DNA from: JAPLJC01 sp963697965
GTDB taxonomy: Bacteria > Desulfobacterota > Desulfobaccia > Desulfobaccales > 0-14-0-80-60-11
Direction: 5' to 3'
NCBI GenBank assembly: GCA_963697965.1
Contig: OY969108.1
Location: 620,001-684,000, forward strand
DNA: 64,000 nucleotides
Shown: one piece after another, positions 1-7,665 of the stretch
How the letters are laid out: every line of letters starts with the position of its first letter
Numbering within the stretch: position 1 is the first letter of the stretch
Program-made: the position numbers and the translations under genes
The notes under the pieces: model-generated
What the model was told of the DNA's origin: nothing
What the model saw: the letters and a program-made list of their open reading frames with translations, nothing else
Database searches by the model: none

Positions 1-131
1 GCGTCCGCTTTTTCGAAGAACCTGCACATCACCAGGCCGTCCGGGTTGCGCTTCTCGGGTTCGGGCAGCAGCCGCGGGCACCGCCAGCCAGGGTCGCTTA
101 CGAACCCCTGGCCGTGATCTATGAAGGGCAT
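1..131 (-). CDS. Hypothetical phage-type protein, C-terminus outside the window
   Basis: An open frame on the minus strand starts with ATG at 131 (MPFIDHGQGFVSDPGW...) and runs off the left edge after about 43 codons, so only the N-terminus is seen. Its start lies two bases after the stop of the 57-residue gene at 134-307, the tight packing usual in phage operons. I do not recognise the family. It belongs to a leftward series of at least six small genes (1-1900). Existence rests on spacing and an uninterrupted frame only. Confidence 0.4.
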   Translation of the reverse strand, partial: MPFIDHGQGFVSDPGWRCPRLLPEPEKRNPDGLVMCRFFEKAD

Positions 132-133
132 AG

Positions 134-307
134 TTATTTACCGCCTTGTTTCGCTTCCAGGGCTTCCAGCCGCCCCACCATAGCTATGACCATCTGGAAA
201 AATACGTTTAGGCTGGATTCAAAGTCGCCCAGGCCAAATCCACCAGGCATATCGTCTTTGATGACATTGACCTGGTCCGTGATTTCTTGGGTCGTTGGAT
301 AGCTCAT
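134..307 (-). CDS. Small hypothetical protein (57 aa), phage-like operon
   Basis: ATG at 307 opens a 57-codon frame (MSYPTTQEITDQVNVIKDDM...) ending in TAA at 134-136. A purine-rich GGGGAAAG lies about 8 bases before the start. The protein is acidic in its first half and ends in a short amphipathic segment (MVGRLEALEAKQGGK) that could be coiled coil. It has no signal peptide and no known motif. It is packed directly against the partial gene at 1-131 and is separated from the lipoprotein gene at 395-730 by a palindromic REP element. Function unknown. Confidence 0.45.
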   Translation of the reverse strand: MSYPTTQEITDQVNVIKDDMPGGFGLGDFESSLNVFFQMVIAMVGRLEALEAKQGGK

Positions 308-345
308 TAGAAACTTTCCCCTTTTCCCCTTTTCGCCTTTTACCC

Positions 346-370
346 GGGCGAGCCCGCGGCTCGCCCCTAC
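346..370 (-). repeat. REP-type palindrome with GTAG foot
   Basis: Perfect 9-bp stem GGGCGAGCC with a CGC loop. Read on the minus strand it begins with GTAG directly before the stem, the arrangement known for REP sequences handled by RAYT transposases. Beside it (about 369-397) is a short tandem of a CTGCTCA-like heptamer. The same heptamer array appears in reverse orientation near 52614. Confidence 0.6.
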
Positions 371-394
371 TGCTCACCGCTCACTGCTCACTGC

Positions 395-730
395 TCACTC
401 CCAGCCGGCCTTCTCCCTGGCCTGTTTCAACGCGGCCGCGGCGTTTTGCACGCTCTGCACCTCGGCGTCGGTGGGACAGACCTCATTGTCGAGGATGTTC
501 TCGCCAGTGGAGATCACCAAGTTGGCCGCGGCGATGATGGCCTGGCCCTCCACCGGGATCAAACTGCCATACTCGGCCTGCACCGCGGCGATGGCCGCCT
601 GGGCCGCGGTAATGTCGTTCTCAATGGTCACGCGGTTGTTGCACAGAAAGTTTTCTATGCCGGCGCAGCCGCTCAGGAAGAAGACCGCCAGCAACCCGAT
701 TGCCAAGGCTACCGGAATTCGCTTTCTCAT
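395..730 (-). CDS. Small outer-membrane/periplasmic lipoprotein (111 aa), phage-operon context
   Basis: The N-terminus MRKRIPVALAIGLLAVFFLSGC is a typical lipoprotein signal: two Arg/Lys, a hydrophobic core, and lipobox LSGC with the lipidated Cys at residue 22. The mature part is Ala-rich and predicted helical, with two further Cys (LCNN and NEVCPTD) that may form a disulfide. It starts at ATG 730 with AGGAAAAG-like purines upstream. Small Ala-rich lipoproteins of this size are common in the lysis or late regions of Mu-like and other tailed phages, and the neighbours fit that, but I cannot assign a specific role such as an outer spanin. Real gene: likely; function: open. Confidence 0.6.
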   Translation of the reverse strand: MRKRIPVALAIGLLAVFFLSGCAGIENFLCNNRVTIENDITAAQAAIAAVQAEYGSLIPVEGQAIIAAANLVISTGENILDNEVCPTDAEVQSVQNAAAALKQAREKAGWE

Positions 731-805
731 TTTCTTTTCCTCCGGAAAGGGTTGATATTTAAGTTTTTGATTTTGCTTTGTCTTTACTGGCTACTGACTA
801 CTCCC

Positions 806-1249
806 CTATTCCAGACTCCGGAACCAGGCCCTGATCCTCGACCCGATGAGCTGCAATTCCCCCGGGTCCCCCAGTTGCTCCTTCAAAAATCTGGTGAAAT
901 CCTCCATCACCTTGAGGCCCGCCGCCTTTAAGTCGTAATCGCCCCGGTCCAGGTTTTTGACGGCCGTCGCCGCCTTGGCGATGGAGTTGAAGGCCTTGGG
1001 GTCCAGTTCCTCCCCGTTCTCCAAGGCTTCCAGCATCTTTCCCAGGGCCAGGCGCAGCCGTTCCGCCAGATTTTCGGGTTCTGCCAGGAGGGCGCTGCGC
1101 TTTCTCTCCCACTCCCCATTTTTCTGCCACCTCAGCAGGGTCGTCAGGTCCATCGGGAGCCGGGAGGCGATCTCTGCCAGGGTGCGGCCTTCTTGCACGA
1201 AGAGACGCTCCGCCCGGTTTTGGTAGCCATTTTTCCCGTGCCCGCCCAA
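806..1249 (-). CDS. Phage HTH protein resembling DUF1804 / small-terminase type (147 aa)
   Basis: The start is TTG at 1249, chosen because GGAGG sits 8 bases upstream and the stop of the preceding gene (TGA at 1253) overlaps the Shine-Dalgarno region. The N-terminal part (AERLFVQEGRTLAEIASRLPMDLTTLLRWQKNGEW, residues ~13-48) is a helix-turn-helix of the kind in phage small terminases and DUF1804 proteins: a 'family-name', 'LAEIA', then 'LLRWQKNGEW'. The rest is helical (lengths and charge typical of oligomerising small terminase). By family knowledge such proteins recognise DNA for packaging or regulate Mu-like late genes. The assignment is by motif only; a generic HTH regulator is the alternative. 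Confidence 0.55.
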   Translation of the reverse strand: MGGHGKNGYQNRAERLFVQEGRTLAEIASRLPMDLTTLLRWQKNGEWERKRSALLAEPENLAERLRLALGKMLEALENGEELDPKAFNSIAKAATAVKNLDRGDYDLKAAGLKVMEDFTRFLKEQLGDPGELQLIGSRIRAWFRSLE

Positions 1250-1252
1250 AGC

Positions 1253-1483
1253 TCAATCCTCCAGCTCCGCCTTCAGTTTCCTGGCCGACTTCAGCACCGA
1301 GGCCAATTCTGAGGCAGCCGCCAGGGCGTGGTCCTCCTTGATGGAATCCAGGTCCTCATCGAGGATGCGGAAGGTATTGAGCTGGATGGCGGCGATGAGC
1401 TGGTCGATGCGGATGAGCAGGGCCTGGAAGCGTTCCCGCTTCTTGGCCAGGGCGCCCTTCTTCAAAAGTTCCAGGTGGTTCAT
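1253..1483 (-). CDS. Small helical hypothetical protein (76 aa), phage-like
   Basis: The frame is open from 1519, but ATG 1483 (MNHLELLKKGALAKKRERF...) is the better start because GGAGG lies 6 bases before it. The product is highly charged and predicted to be entirely helical, with heptad-like leucines and isoleucines (ALLIRIDQLIAAIQL) suggesting a coiled coil. Its stop overlaps the ribosome-binding site of the DUF1804-like gene downstream, so the two are probably translationally coupled. Small coiled-coil proteins next to terminase-type genes are frequent in Mu-like prophages. No specific family recognised. Confidence 0.5.
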   Translation of the reverse strand: MNHLELLKKGALAKKRERFQALLIRIDQLIAAIQLNTFRILDEDLDSIKEDHALAAASELASVLKSARKLKAELED

Positions 1484-1540
1484 TTGGCCTCCGCAACTGT
1501 CTCCATTTCTGGCAACCATTGACTGGCAAATGTCATTTGG

Positions 1541-1900
1541 CTAAATGCGCTTGAGCAACCACAGCAAATTGGATAACGCATAGAGGATGGCCGTGCCCGC
1601 GGTGAAGATGCCGGCATACCAGGCCAGGCGCCGCTGCATCTTGTTGATCTGGTCCCGGATCTCCAGGATGGGGCATTCGTGCCCTGGGTCCCGGTGGACC
1701 TGGCAAGGGCAGTTCTCCTGCCGACCCAGGCGGCCCTCCAGATTTTTGAGTCTGCCGTCCTGGTCGCAGAGGCGCCCCTTGATCTGCATCTCCAGCCGGT
1801 CGATATCCGCGCCCAGGCGCCCATAGGTGCGATCCAGCAGCAGCGGGATATTCTCTAAATCCCTGGTTGGAAATCCCTCAAATAAGGATGATCTGGCCAT
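1541..1900 (-). CDS. Coiled-coil protein with C-terminal membrane anchor (holin/XhlA-like?)
   Basis: The frame is open back to 2059, but the first 53 codons lie in low-quality sequence overlapping the direct repeat at 2036-2230, so I place the start at ATG 1900 (MARSSLFEGFPTRDLENIP...); the ribosome-binding site is weak. Residues ~25-90 are charged and coiled-coil-like, with a Cys/His cluster (NCPCQVHRDPGHECPI). One transmembrane helix follows (LAWYAGIFTAGTAILYALSNLLWL) and the protein ends KRI. A soluble coiled coil followed by one C-terminal helix is the layout of phage XhlA/holin-accessory proteins. That role is inference from topology and context. Confidence 0.5.
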   Translation of the reverse strand: MARSSLFEGFPTRDLENIPLLLDRTYGRLGADIDRLEMQIKGRLCDQDGRLKNLEGRLGRQENCPCQVHRDPGHECPILEIRDQINKMQRRLAWYAGIFTAGTAILYALSNLLWLLKRI

Positions 1901-2035
1901 AGACTTGAGCTCGTCCCTTTGCGCGCTTGAGGCCGGCGGCTCCAGGCGCCAGGCTTGGGGGAAACTTCGGGCTAAACCAATCTTTTCCCATCCCCTGCTC
2001 CCTTGGCGCGTCATGGCTGGAACGCCGGGGGAAGG

Positions 2036-2453
2036 GCAATTATGGTCAGGCCAGACCAATCAGCCCATCCAGATTCAGTTCTTGGCCCCTGCCTCGTTTC
2101 ATCTAGAAAAAATTCCCAAGACCCTGATTGTTCTCCAAACCGTGATCATGTGGCTTATCATATTGATTTTCTGAGAACTTTCCAGCACAGGTAGGTCATG
2201 TGACACAGGATATAATTGGCTGGATAGATATTCTGTCGAGAGATGTAGTTTGCAAGTGCAATTAGGTCAGGCCAGACCAATCAGCCCATTCAGATTTAAT
2301 TCTGGGCCCCTGCTTCGTTTCATCCGGTAAAAATTTCCAAGACCCTGATTAGCTCCAAACCTTGATCGTGGTGCTTATCATATTGATTTTCTGAGAACTT
2401 TCCAGCACAGGTAGGTCATTTGACCCAGGATAGGATTGATTGGCTAAATAGAT
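2036..2453. repeat. Imperfect ~195-bp direct repeat, two copies
   Basis: Copy 1 (about 2036-2230) and copy 2 (about 2258-2453) share long blocks, for example GGTCAGGCCAGACCAATCAG at 2044 and 2265, and TTTTCTGAGAACTTTCCAGC followed by ACAGGTAGGTCAT near 2167 and 2387. They are separated by about 27 unrelated bases. No convincing gene lies inside. The position, between the leftward phage-like genes and tRNA-Lys, suggests a phage end, a regulatory array or a past insertion duplication. Confidence 0.75.
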
Positions 2454-2632
2454 GCAGAGAGCCCTTATTGGCCCCGGCTGAGGAATGCCAACAGCCAACC
2501 GCATGGGATAAACTAAGCAGGTTGTTCTCATCGAAAAGGAAACGGCTTTATCGGGAGGTGGCGCCTAAAAACGATGCTGGCTCAGTGGCAGGGGAGTCAT
2601 CCGGGTGGGATCTTCCCGGGAGGCCAGTCCCT

Positions 2633-2653
2633 GTAGGGTGCGCACTGCGCACC
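2633..2653 (+). repeat. REP-type palindrome with GTAG foot
   Basis: GTAG is followed by a perfect 7-bp stem GGTGCGC with loop ACT. It has the same architecture (GTAG plus GC-rich hairpin) as the elements at 346-370, 2750-2773, 43398-43421 and 52680-52732. Confidence 0.6.
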
Positions 2654-2749
2654 AGGCGATAATAGGAAAGAACCCTGGAAGGTATTGCAAAACCTGATTT
2701 CATTGTCATCCTGAACGAAATGAAGGAAGTGATATTCTTGGGGAGACCG

Positions 2750-2773
2750 GTAGCCGCAGGCTTTAGCCTGCGC
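2750..2773 (+). repeat. REP family A, copy 1
   Basis: GTAGCC followed by the hairpin GCAGGC-TTTA-GCCTGC. The same unit occurs at 43398-43421 and 52680-52703. Copies 1 and 2 also share flanking sequence (GAGGTTTTGCAA and AGCTTCT downstream), so the duplicated unit is nearer 58 bases. Confidence 0.8.
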
Positions 2774-2966
2774 CAATCGAGGTTTTGCAATAGCTTCTCG
2801 TGAGAGTTAGGGATTGAATCGGGGTTTTTCAAATATGGGCAGCAAGCTAGGCCGGGAAATGAAATAAGGGGTTTTAGACGGCATTTGAGAGGGGGCTTGG
2901 GCAACCTAGTGAGGAGCAAATACCCGATCTCCATCCTTGCTCGGCTGCATGAGGACCGCAGCTACC

Positions 2967-2995
2967 TTGACAATTTTTCAACAGGCCAGTATATT
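2967..2995 (+). promoter_or_regulatory. Sigma-70-type promoter of tRNA-Lys
   Basis: TTGACA (2967-2972), 17-base spacer, TATATT (2990-2995). Expected transcription start is near 3002, twelve bases before the mature tRNA. Match to consensus is near perfect. Confidence 0.8.
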
Positions 2996-3013
2996 CAATC
3001 CGAATTTGCCTCC

Positions 3014-3089
3014 GGGCCGTTAGCTCAACTGGTAGAGCAAGTGACTCTTAATCACTAGGTTCGGAGTTCGAGTCTCCGACGGCCCACCA
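3014..3089 (+). tRNA. tRNA-Lys(CUU)
   Basis: Complete cloverleaf of 76 bases. The 7-bp acceptor GGGCCGT pairs with ACGGCCC, D-arm GCTC/GAGC, anticodon stem AGTGA/TCACT with loop CTCTTAA (anticodon CTT, reads AAG), T-arm CGGAG/CTCCG with TTCGAGT loop, and an encoded CCA end. It has its own promoter at 2967-2995 and a strong hairpin terminator immediately downstream. tRNA genes are frequent integration targets, which may matter given the prophage-like genes to the left, but no att duplication of the tRNA 3' end is visible in the window. Confidence 0.97.
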
Positions 3090-3090
3090 A

Positions 3091-3133
3091 AGAAAACAAG
3101 GGGTTAGCCAAAGCGGCTAACCCCATTCTTGTT
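3091..3133. terminator. Bidirectional terminator after tRNA-Lys
   Basis: Perfect 10-bp stem GGGGTTAGCC (3100-3109), loop AAAGC, GGCTAACCCC (3115-3124). The flanks AGAAAACAAG and CTTGTTTCT extend the pairing and give an A-rich side and a T-rich side, so it can serve the tRNA on the plus strand and the reductase gene on the minus strand, whose stop (3117) lies inside the stem. Confidence 0.8.
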
Positions 3134-3828
3134 TCTGGGTACCAAACCGGTGCGTTTTCCCGTGATTAGACCATAAGAATCCTATCCTGGAGATGGCTTG
3201 GGCCAAGTCCTTGGATAGCTGCTCACAGGCGGCCATTACCTTGGGGTGGTCTTCGAAGCGCTGGAACATTTCTGGGGTAATTTCGGTGAAATTTTTAAAT
3301 TCTTCGGGAGTCATCATATATCTGGCTGGAGTCTCCATTAGGGCAGGTGGTGCCATAGCCGCAACTAAAGCAAGGCGGGGTGGCGCTGTTAAAAAAAACC
3401 GACCCCACTATCTTGTAATTAAAGTAATTTTCCAGATGAAAGACGACCTCATTGACACATTGCTCTGCTCCGTTACTGCCTACAGCAACAACCGCGGCAA
3501 TTTTACCCCTGGTCAGCATTTTTACGTGACGCAAAGGGAACAGGCGCTCCAAAAAGGTATGGGTAAAGGCGTTGGCCTTGGCGAAATAAACAACCGGTCC
3601 CACGATCAGGGCATCAGCAGCTAAAATCTTGTCATAGAGGGGCCCCATATCATCCGGCTGGATGCAGCGATTGGTATCCGCACATTTGACGCAGCCCAGG
3701 CAAGGGTTGATTTTCAACTTGGCCAGATGAATTATTTCATAATCGGCACCGGTATCCTTCGCAATTTTTTCCAGCAGGCGTTGCAGGTTACCATGAGGTT
3801 TGGGGCTGCCATTGATTACCAAAATCAT
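3117..3828 (-). CDS. Flavodoxin-like NAD(P)H-dependent FMN reductase family protein, frameshifted
   Basis: The N-terminal frame (3295-3828) opens MILVINGSPKPHGNLQRLLE, the phosphate-binding loop of flavodoxin-fold NADPH-dependent FMN reductases. It continues with CLGCVKCADTNRCI, a Cys-rich loop typical of the iron-sulfur/flavin group of this family, then LIVGPVVYFAKANAFTHTFLERLFPLR. After CGYGTTCP the frame drifts. The family-like continuation (ETPARYMMTPEEFKNFTEITPEMFQRF) is in the next frame (3117-3356). Removing one A near 3347 (TGCCCTAATGG) joins them into a 236-residue protein. The gene stands alone, convergent to tRNA-Lys. Whether the break is real or a sequencing error cannot be decided here. 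Confidence 0.75.
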
Positions 3829-4110
3829 TTTCTGCTCCCATTACAGAATTATTATAGCAAGATAAAGCAGGCAAAAATCTAGAAATGCTAGTGCCCATCT
3901 CCCAGACCTCCGCCAGCCGGGGTTTAGCGCTAATCAATCCCGAGAAGAGTTCGCAAACGGGAAAGGGGAAGCGTGCGGATTCTCCCTCTTCCCAGGACGT
4001 CCCGCAGGCCTCGGGGCGCTTCCCAGCGTAGTTCCAATCCTCCGGTGATACCTCCCCAGGATAAGGGAAATCCTCAAAAAACTCAACTGGACCTATCGAC
4101 AACTTTTTTG

Positions 4111-4139
4111 TTGACAGCTAATTGTATACAATATACAAA
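4111..4139 (+). promoter_or_regulatory. Promoter of the liv operon with overlapping palindromic operator
   Basis: TTGACA at 4111-4116 is followed by an AT-rich -10 region (TATACA at 4132-4137 or TACAAA at 4134-4139). The perfect 12-base palindrome ATTGTATACAAT (4121-4132) occupies the spacer. TTGTATACAA-like palindromes are typical operators of GntR/FCD regulators, and one such regulator is encoded at 17632-18342. Binding there would block RNA polymerase. The pairing of regulator and site is inference. Confidence 0.55.
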
Positions 4140-4206
4140 ATACTCGTAGAAAAGCCATCTTTTTGGTTAAGCTCCGGAAAAAAACCTTTTTCGGGAAGGA
4201 GACGCC

Positions 4207-5532
4207 ATGGACGACAAAAAGCGTGACGGCATCAAGGATCTCTTGGAAACTCGGTTCACGAGAAGGCAGATCGTCTCAGGAGCTCTCAAGGCAACAGCCC
4301 TAGTTGCGGTGGGTCCATATTTTTTGCGCTCCGGGCTGGCGGCTGGTGAGGACATCCGCATCGGCACCATTTTCCCTTTGACCGGGAACATGGCCTTTGG
4401 CGGAAACGAGGGCCTTATAGGGACGGAGATTGCCCGGCAAATTATCAATGAACAAGGCGGGATCGCAGGCCAAAAAATTGTGTTCGTGGGCGCCGATGCT
4501 CCTGATCAGACCGCGGCCACGAACGAAATGAATCGGCTCATCTCCAGGGAAGGGGTGAAACTGGTGATAGGGAGTTTCTCGTCGGCCATCGCCTTCACAG
4601 CCAGCGCGGTCGCCGAACGGAACCGCATTATCTTTTGGGAAAACCATGGGGTTGCGGATAATATTACCCGCCGCGGCTTCAAGTACCTGTTTAAGACCGG
4701 TGTTAACGCCACCGGGACCGGCGGTGGCGCCTCGACTTTTGCCGACAAGTACCTGGCTCCCAGGTTGGGGATAGATCCCAAAACGCTGAAGGTTGGTATT
4801 GCCTGGGAAGATGGGACTTACGGGTCATCAGTCGGTAAAGGGATCATCACCTTCGCCGAAAAATATGGCTTCAAAATTGTGGCTAATGAAGGATACAGCG
4901 CCAAATCGACAGACCTGTCACCCGTGATCTTGAAGCTGAAGGCAAACAGTCCGGATATTCTGCTAGTTGCCGGGATTGGCAGCGACGCCGCGCTATTCTG
5001 GAAACAGGCGCACGATTTGGATCTGAACGTAAAAGCGATTGTTGCGACTTCCGGAGGCTGGGGGGTTCCAAACTTTGCTCAGAATTTAGGCCCCATTGCC
5101 AATGGGGTGTTCAGCTCCGACTTCCCGACCGATGTAAATCCACAGGCTCTAACCCAATCGGCAGCAGCATTGCAGAAAGAATTCATAACAAGGTACCAAA
5201 AGTTAAAGGGAACCACTCCTACCGGCAACGGCTACCTTGCTTTCGCGGGGACCATGCTGCTATTCCAATACGTCCTTCCCAAGGCGCCCTCGCTGGACCC
5301 TGACAAGGTGAAGGAAGTAGCGCTGTCCCTGGATTTACCCGATGGGGCCATGGCCAACGGCTGCGGTTGCAAGTTCGTACCGTTCGATCAGCCGGATGGA
5401 GGGTTAAACTCCCGGGCTTTTTCCGTGGTTCTGCAATGGCAAGATGGCAAGACTCAGGTCGTTTGGCCCGAGAAATACGCCAACAAAGAACCCATAATGG
5501 TGCCGTTGCCCCCTTGGTCAGCCCGGACCTGA
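4207..5532 (+). CDS. ABC transporter substrate-binding protein, branched-chain amino acid/amide type (LivK-like)
   Basis: 441 residues, starting at ATG 4207 behind GGGAAGGAG. The N-terminus carries a twin-arginine-like export signal (FTRRQIVSGALKATALVAVG, then LAAGEDIRIG), so a folded export via Tat or an ordinary Sec signal are both possible. The body shows type-I periplasmic-binding-protein features: IRIGTIFPLTGNMAFGG at the start, LVIGSFSSAIAFTASAVAER, WEDGTYGSSVGKGI, and FAGTMLLFQYVLPKA near the end. Family members bind branched-chain amino acids, amides, urea, aromatic acids or other small solutes. The ligand is not evident from sequence. It is first gene of a five-gene transporter operon followed by methyl-transfer genes, so a methylated or amino-acid-like substrate is a fair guess. 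Confidence 0.9.
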   Translation: MDDKKRDGIKDLLETRFTRRQIVSGALKATALVAVGPYFLRSGLAAGEDIRIGTIFPLTGNMAFGGNEGLIGTEIARQIINEQGGIAGQKIVFVGADAPDQTAATNEMNRLISREGVKLVIGSFSSAIAFTASAVAERNRIIFWENHGVADNITRRGFKYLFKTGVNATGTGGGASTFADKYLAPRLGIDPKTLKVGIAWEDGTYGSSVGKGIITFAEKYGFKIVANEGYSAKSTDLSPVILKLKANSPDILLVAGIGSDAALFWKQAHDLDLNVKAIVATSGGWGVPNFAQNLGPIANGVFSSDFPTDVNPQALTQSAAALQKEFITRYQKLKGTTPTGNGYLAFAGTMLLFQYVLPKAPSLDPDKVKEVALSLDLPDGAMANGCGCKFVPFDQPDGGLNSRAFSVVLQWQDGKTQVVWPEKYANKEPIMVPLPPWSART

Positions 5533-5716
5533 CCCGGTTCGCCAGATGGTCACCAGTTCCTGAATCCTGAAGGCGATTGCGGGCCGGGTTGTCCTTTTGC
5601 TGGAATTTAGGCTTCTTCTCCCAGGTGTGTTCCTCAGAGGTGAAAGCCATTAATCTTACTTATCAAATTGCTATCGGTTAACTCACAGATTGAGGAATCA
5701 CCAAGGTGGAGGCGTC

Positions 5717-6607
5717 TTGAATAAGATTATCCTTATTCAACTTCTGGTTTCCGGCCTTCTGATCGGTGGCGTCTATGCCCTCATCTCCATTGGGCTGACC
5801 CTAATTTTCGGAGTGATGCGCATCGTCAATTTTGCCCATGGCGAATTTCTCATGATGGCGATGTTCGCCTGCTTTTGGATAGTGCAGTTGACTGGCATCT
5901 CCCCCTATTGGGCAGTGCCGTTCGTGGTTATCCTGCTCTTTTTGTATGGGGCGCTCGTTTACATCCTCGTCATTCGCCGCACCGTGGGCTCGCCCATGGT
6001 AGTTCAGATATTTGCCACGGTCGGGCTGGGTCTGTTTATGCAGAATATGGCGCTGGTGCTGTGGTCAGGCGATTATCGGACAATTCACTCTCCCATAGCC
6101 AGCGCCGTTCTCAGGTTTTCCGGGATCCAGGTTAATTTCTCGCTTCTCGTAGCCTTCCTGGTGGCCATTGCCATAACCGTCTTGCTCTTCGCTTTTATGG
6201 CCTGGACCTATTTCGGAAGGGCCATCAGGGCAACGGTGCAGGATCGGACGGCCGCACAGCTTATGGGGATCAATATCGACAAAGTCTTCTTGCTGACCTT
6301 TGCTCTCGGGTCGGCGCTTGTGGGTATCGCCGGAGGCCTGCTGGCTCCAAGCTACCCTATCTTTCCATCGGTGGGCACCAATTTCGGCCTGGCGTCCTTC
6401 GTGGTGGTAGTGCTGGGCGGCATGGGCAGTATGACCGGAGCCCTTTTCGGCGGGCTGCTGATTGGGCTGGCGCAAACCCTCAGTGGTTTCTTTATTGACC
6501 CTGGCCTGGAAACGGCCGTCTACTTCGCATTGTTCATCTTGGTTCTGGTATTCCGGCCCACTGGGCTCTTTGGTCAACGGGGCGCGGAGGAAATGGGTCT
6601 CAAATGA
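5717..6607 (+). CDS. ABC transporter permease, LivH family
   Basis: The frame opens at 5690, but TTG 5717 (MNKIILIQLLVSGLLIGGVYALISIGLTLIFGVMRIVNFAHGEFLM) has GGTGGAGG upstream and matches LivH N-termini. 296 residues with about eight hydrophobic helices. The signature NFAHGEFLMM after helix 2 and the late motif LASFVVVVLGGMGSMTGALFGGLLIG (coupling/EAA-like region) are characteristic. It forms the inner-membrane channel together with the LivM protein, with which it overlaps by four bases (ATGA). Confidence 0.92.
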   Translation: MNKIILIQLLVSGLLIGGVYALISIGLTLIFGVMRIVNFAHGEFLMMAMFACFWIVQLTGISPYWAVPFVVILLFLYGALVYILVIRRTVGSPMVVQIFATVGLGLFMQNMALVLWSGDYRTIHSPIASAVLRFSGIQVNFSLLVAFLVAIAITVLLFAFMAWTYFGRAIRATVQDRTAAQLMGINIDKVFLLTFALGSALVGIAGGLLAPSYPIFPSVGTNFGLASFVVVVLGGMGSMTGALFGGLLIGLAQTLSGFFIDPGLETAVYFALFILVLVFRPTGLFGQRGAEEMGLK

Positions 6608-7650
6608 GCGAGCGGCTACCGGAAAAACCTCAAGTGGCAGGCGGTCCGGGAAGCTGGGCCTCGCCAGCCGGCGGTTTTCTGCGCCGCTATTGGGGCCTGC
6701 TGGCCATAGGTGCAGTGGTGCTGCTGCCTATCGCAGTGGATCAGCCCTACTTCAGGGAGATAATCGGGCTCATTTTTCTCTGGAGCGCTATGGCCGGGGC
6801 CTGGAATATCGTGGGCGGATACGCCGGCAAGTTTTCTTTGGGACATGCGGCCTTTTTTGGAGTGGGGGCATACACTTCGGCATTGCTCTACACTCGTCTG
6901 GGCGTATCTCCCTGGATAGGCATATTAGCAGGTATGGCCCTTTCCGTCCTTCTGGCTCTTTTCATCGGTATTGTGACTCTGCGCCTCAAGGGCAAGTTCT
7001 TTGCGTTATGCACCATCGCTTTCGGCCAGTTAATGGAGATCATGGCGGTATACCTTCGAGGCGTTACGGGGGGCTCGGAGGGGGTGATGATCCCATTTAA
7101 CCCCGGCATCGTCAACCTCACTTTCTCCAGCAAGCTGGTCTGGGTCTATATATTTGGTGGACTGATGCTCTCGGTGTACGGCATTTCCCGTTGGCTGGAG
7201 CAGAGCGCTCTGGGTTACAAATTGGTTGCTCTCCGGGAAGATGAAGATGCTGCGGAGGCTCTCGGAGTGAACACCTTGTGGGCCAAGCTCGCCTCCATCT
7301 CCCTCAGCGCCGCGTTGACTTCCCTGGGCGGGTCTCTTTTTGCTCAATATTTCGCCTGGTTGGAGCCCGGTTTTTGTCTATCGCTGGATCTCTCCATTCA
7401 GTTCGCGCTCTTTGCCATTATCGGGGGAATGGGCACTGCCATCGGCCCCATACTGGGCGCCTCGCTCATTACGCCCCTGCAAATTTTCCTGCGGTCAGCC
7501 TTTAGCGGCACCGCGGCCAGCGGGGTCAGCATGGCAATCTATGGACTGCTGTTGGTAGTGGTCGTGTTATTCATGCCCAAGGGCCTGGTGGTGGAGGTAG
7601 GCGATCGTCTCCGGCGGCGGTCTGCCCGACGCCATTCTGTACCCACATAA
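6604..7650 (+). CDS. ABC transporter permease, LivM family
   Basis: 348 residues, start ATG 6604 overlapping the LivH stop. A short hydrophilic N-terminal leader precedes multiple helices. LivM hallmarks are WNIVGGYAGKFSLGHAAFFGVGAYTSALL (residues ~62-92), LREDEDAAEALGVNTLWAKLASISLSA in the cytoplasmic loop, and FALFAIIGGMGTAIGPILGA. The Arg-rich tail (RLRRRSARRH) is cytoplasmic. Role: second half of the import channel. Confidence 0.92.
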   Translation: MSERLPEKPQVAGGPGSWASPAGGFLRRYWGLLAIGAVVLLPIAVDQPYFREIIGLIFLWSAMAGAWNIVGGYAGKFSLGHAAFFGVGAYTSALLYTRLGVSPWIGILAGMALSVLLALFIGIVTLRLKGKFFALCTIAFGQLMEIMAVYLRGVTGGSEGVMIPFNPGIVNLTFSSKLVWVYIFGGLMLSVYGISRWLEQSALGYKLVALREDEDAAEALGVNTLWAKLASISLSAALTSLGGSLFAQYFAWLEPGFCLSLDLSIQFALFAIIGGMGTAIGPILGASLITPLQIFLRSAFSGTAASGVSMAIYGLLLVVVVLFMPKGLVVEVGDRLRRRSARRHSVPT

Positions 7651-7665
7651 CCCGAGGTTGGTCCC

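Larger units (their letters stand above)
2454..2966. other. Intergenic stretch with REP palindromes, no convincing gene
   Basis: Open frames here (2420-2662 plus, 2548-2934 minus) have no recognisable protein features and no ribosome-binding site. The stretch contains two different REP palindromes (2633-2653 and 2750-2773) and the tRNA promoter just beyond its right end. Otherwise I see nothing in it. Confidence 0.5.

Noticed and set aside
2036..2453. CRISPR array
   Set aside because: Only two long imperfect copies with one short gap; unit length and spacing do not fit repeats and spacers. No cas genes in the window.
2420..2934. ORFs on both strands between the direct repeat and tRNA-Lys
   Set aside because: Low-complexity translations crossing REP palindromes; no ribosome-binding site or recognisable domain.
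3014..3089. tRNA-Lys as prophage attachment site
   Set aside because: No second copy of the tRNA 3' end and no integrase in the window; the neighbouring phage-like genes look Mu-like, which integrate without a tRNA.
3788..4102. Minus-strand ORF of 104 codons upstream of the liv operon
   Set aside because: It starts with TTG without a ribosome-binding site, overlaps the reductase start and the liv promoter, and shows no family features.
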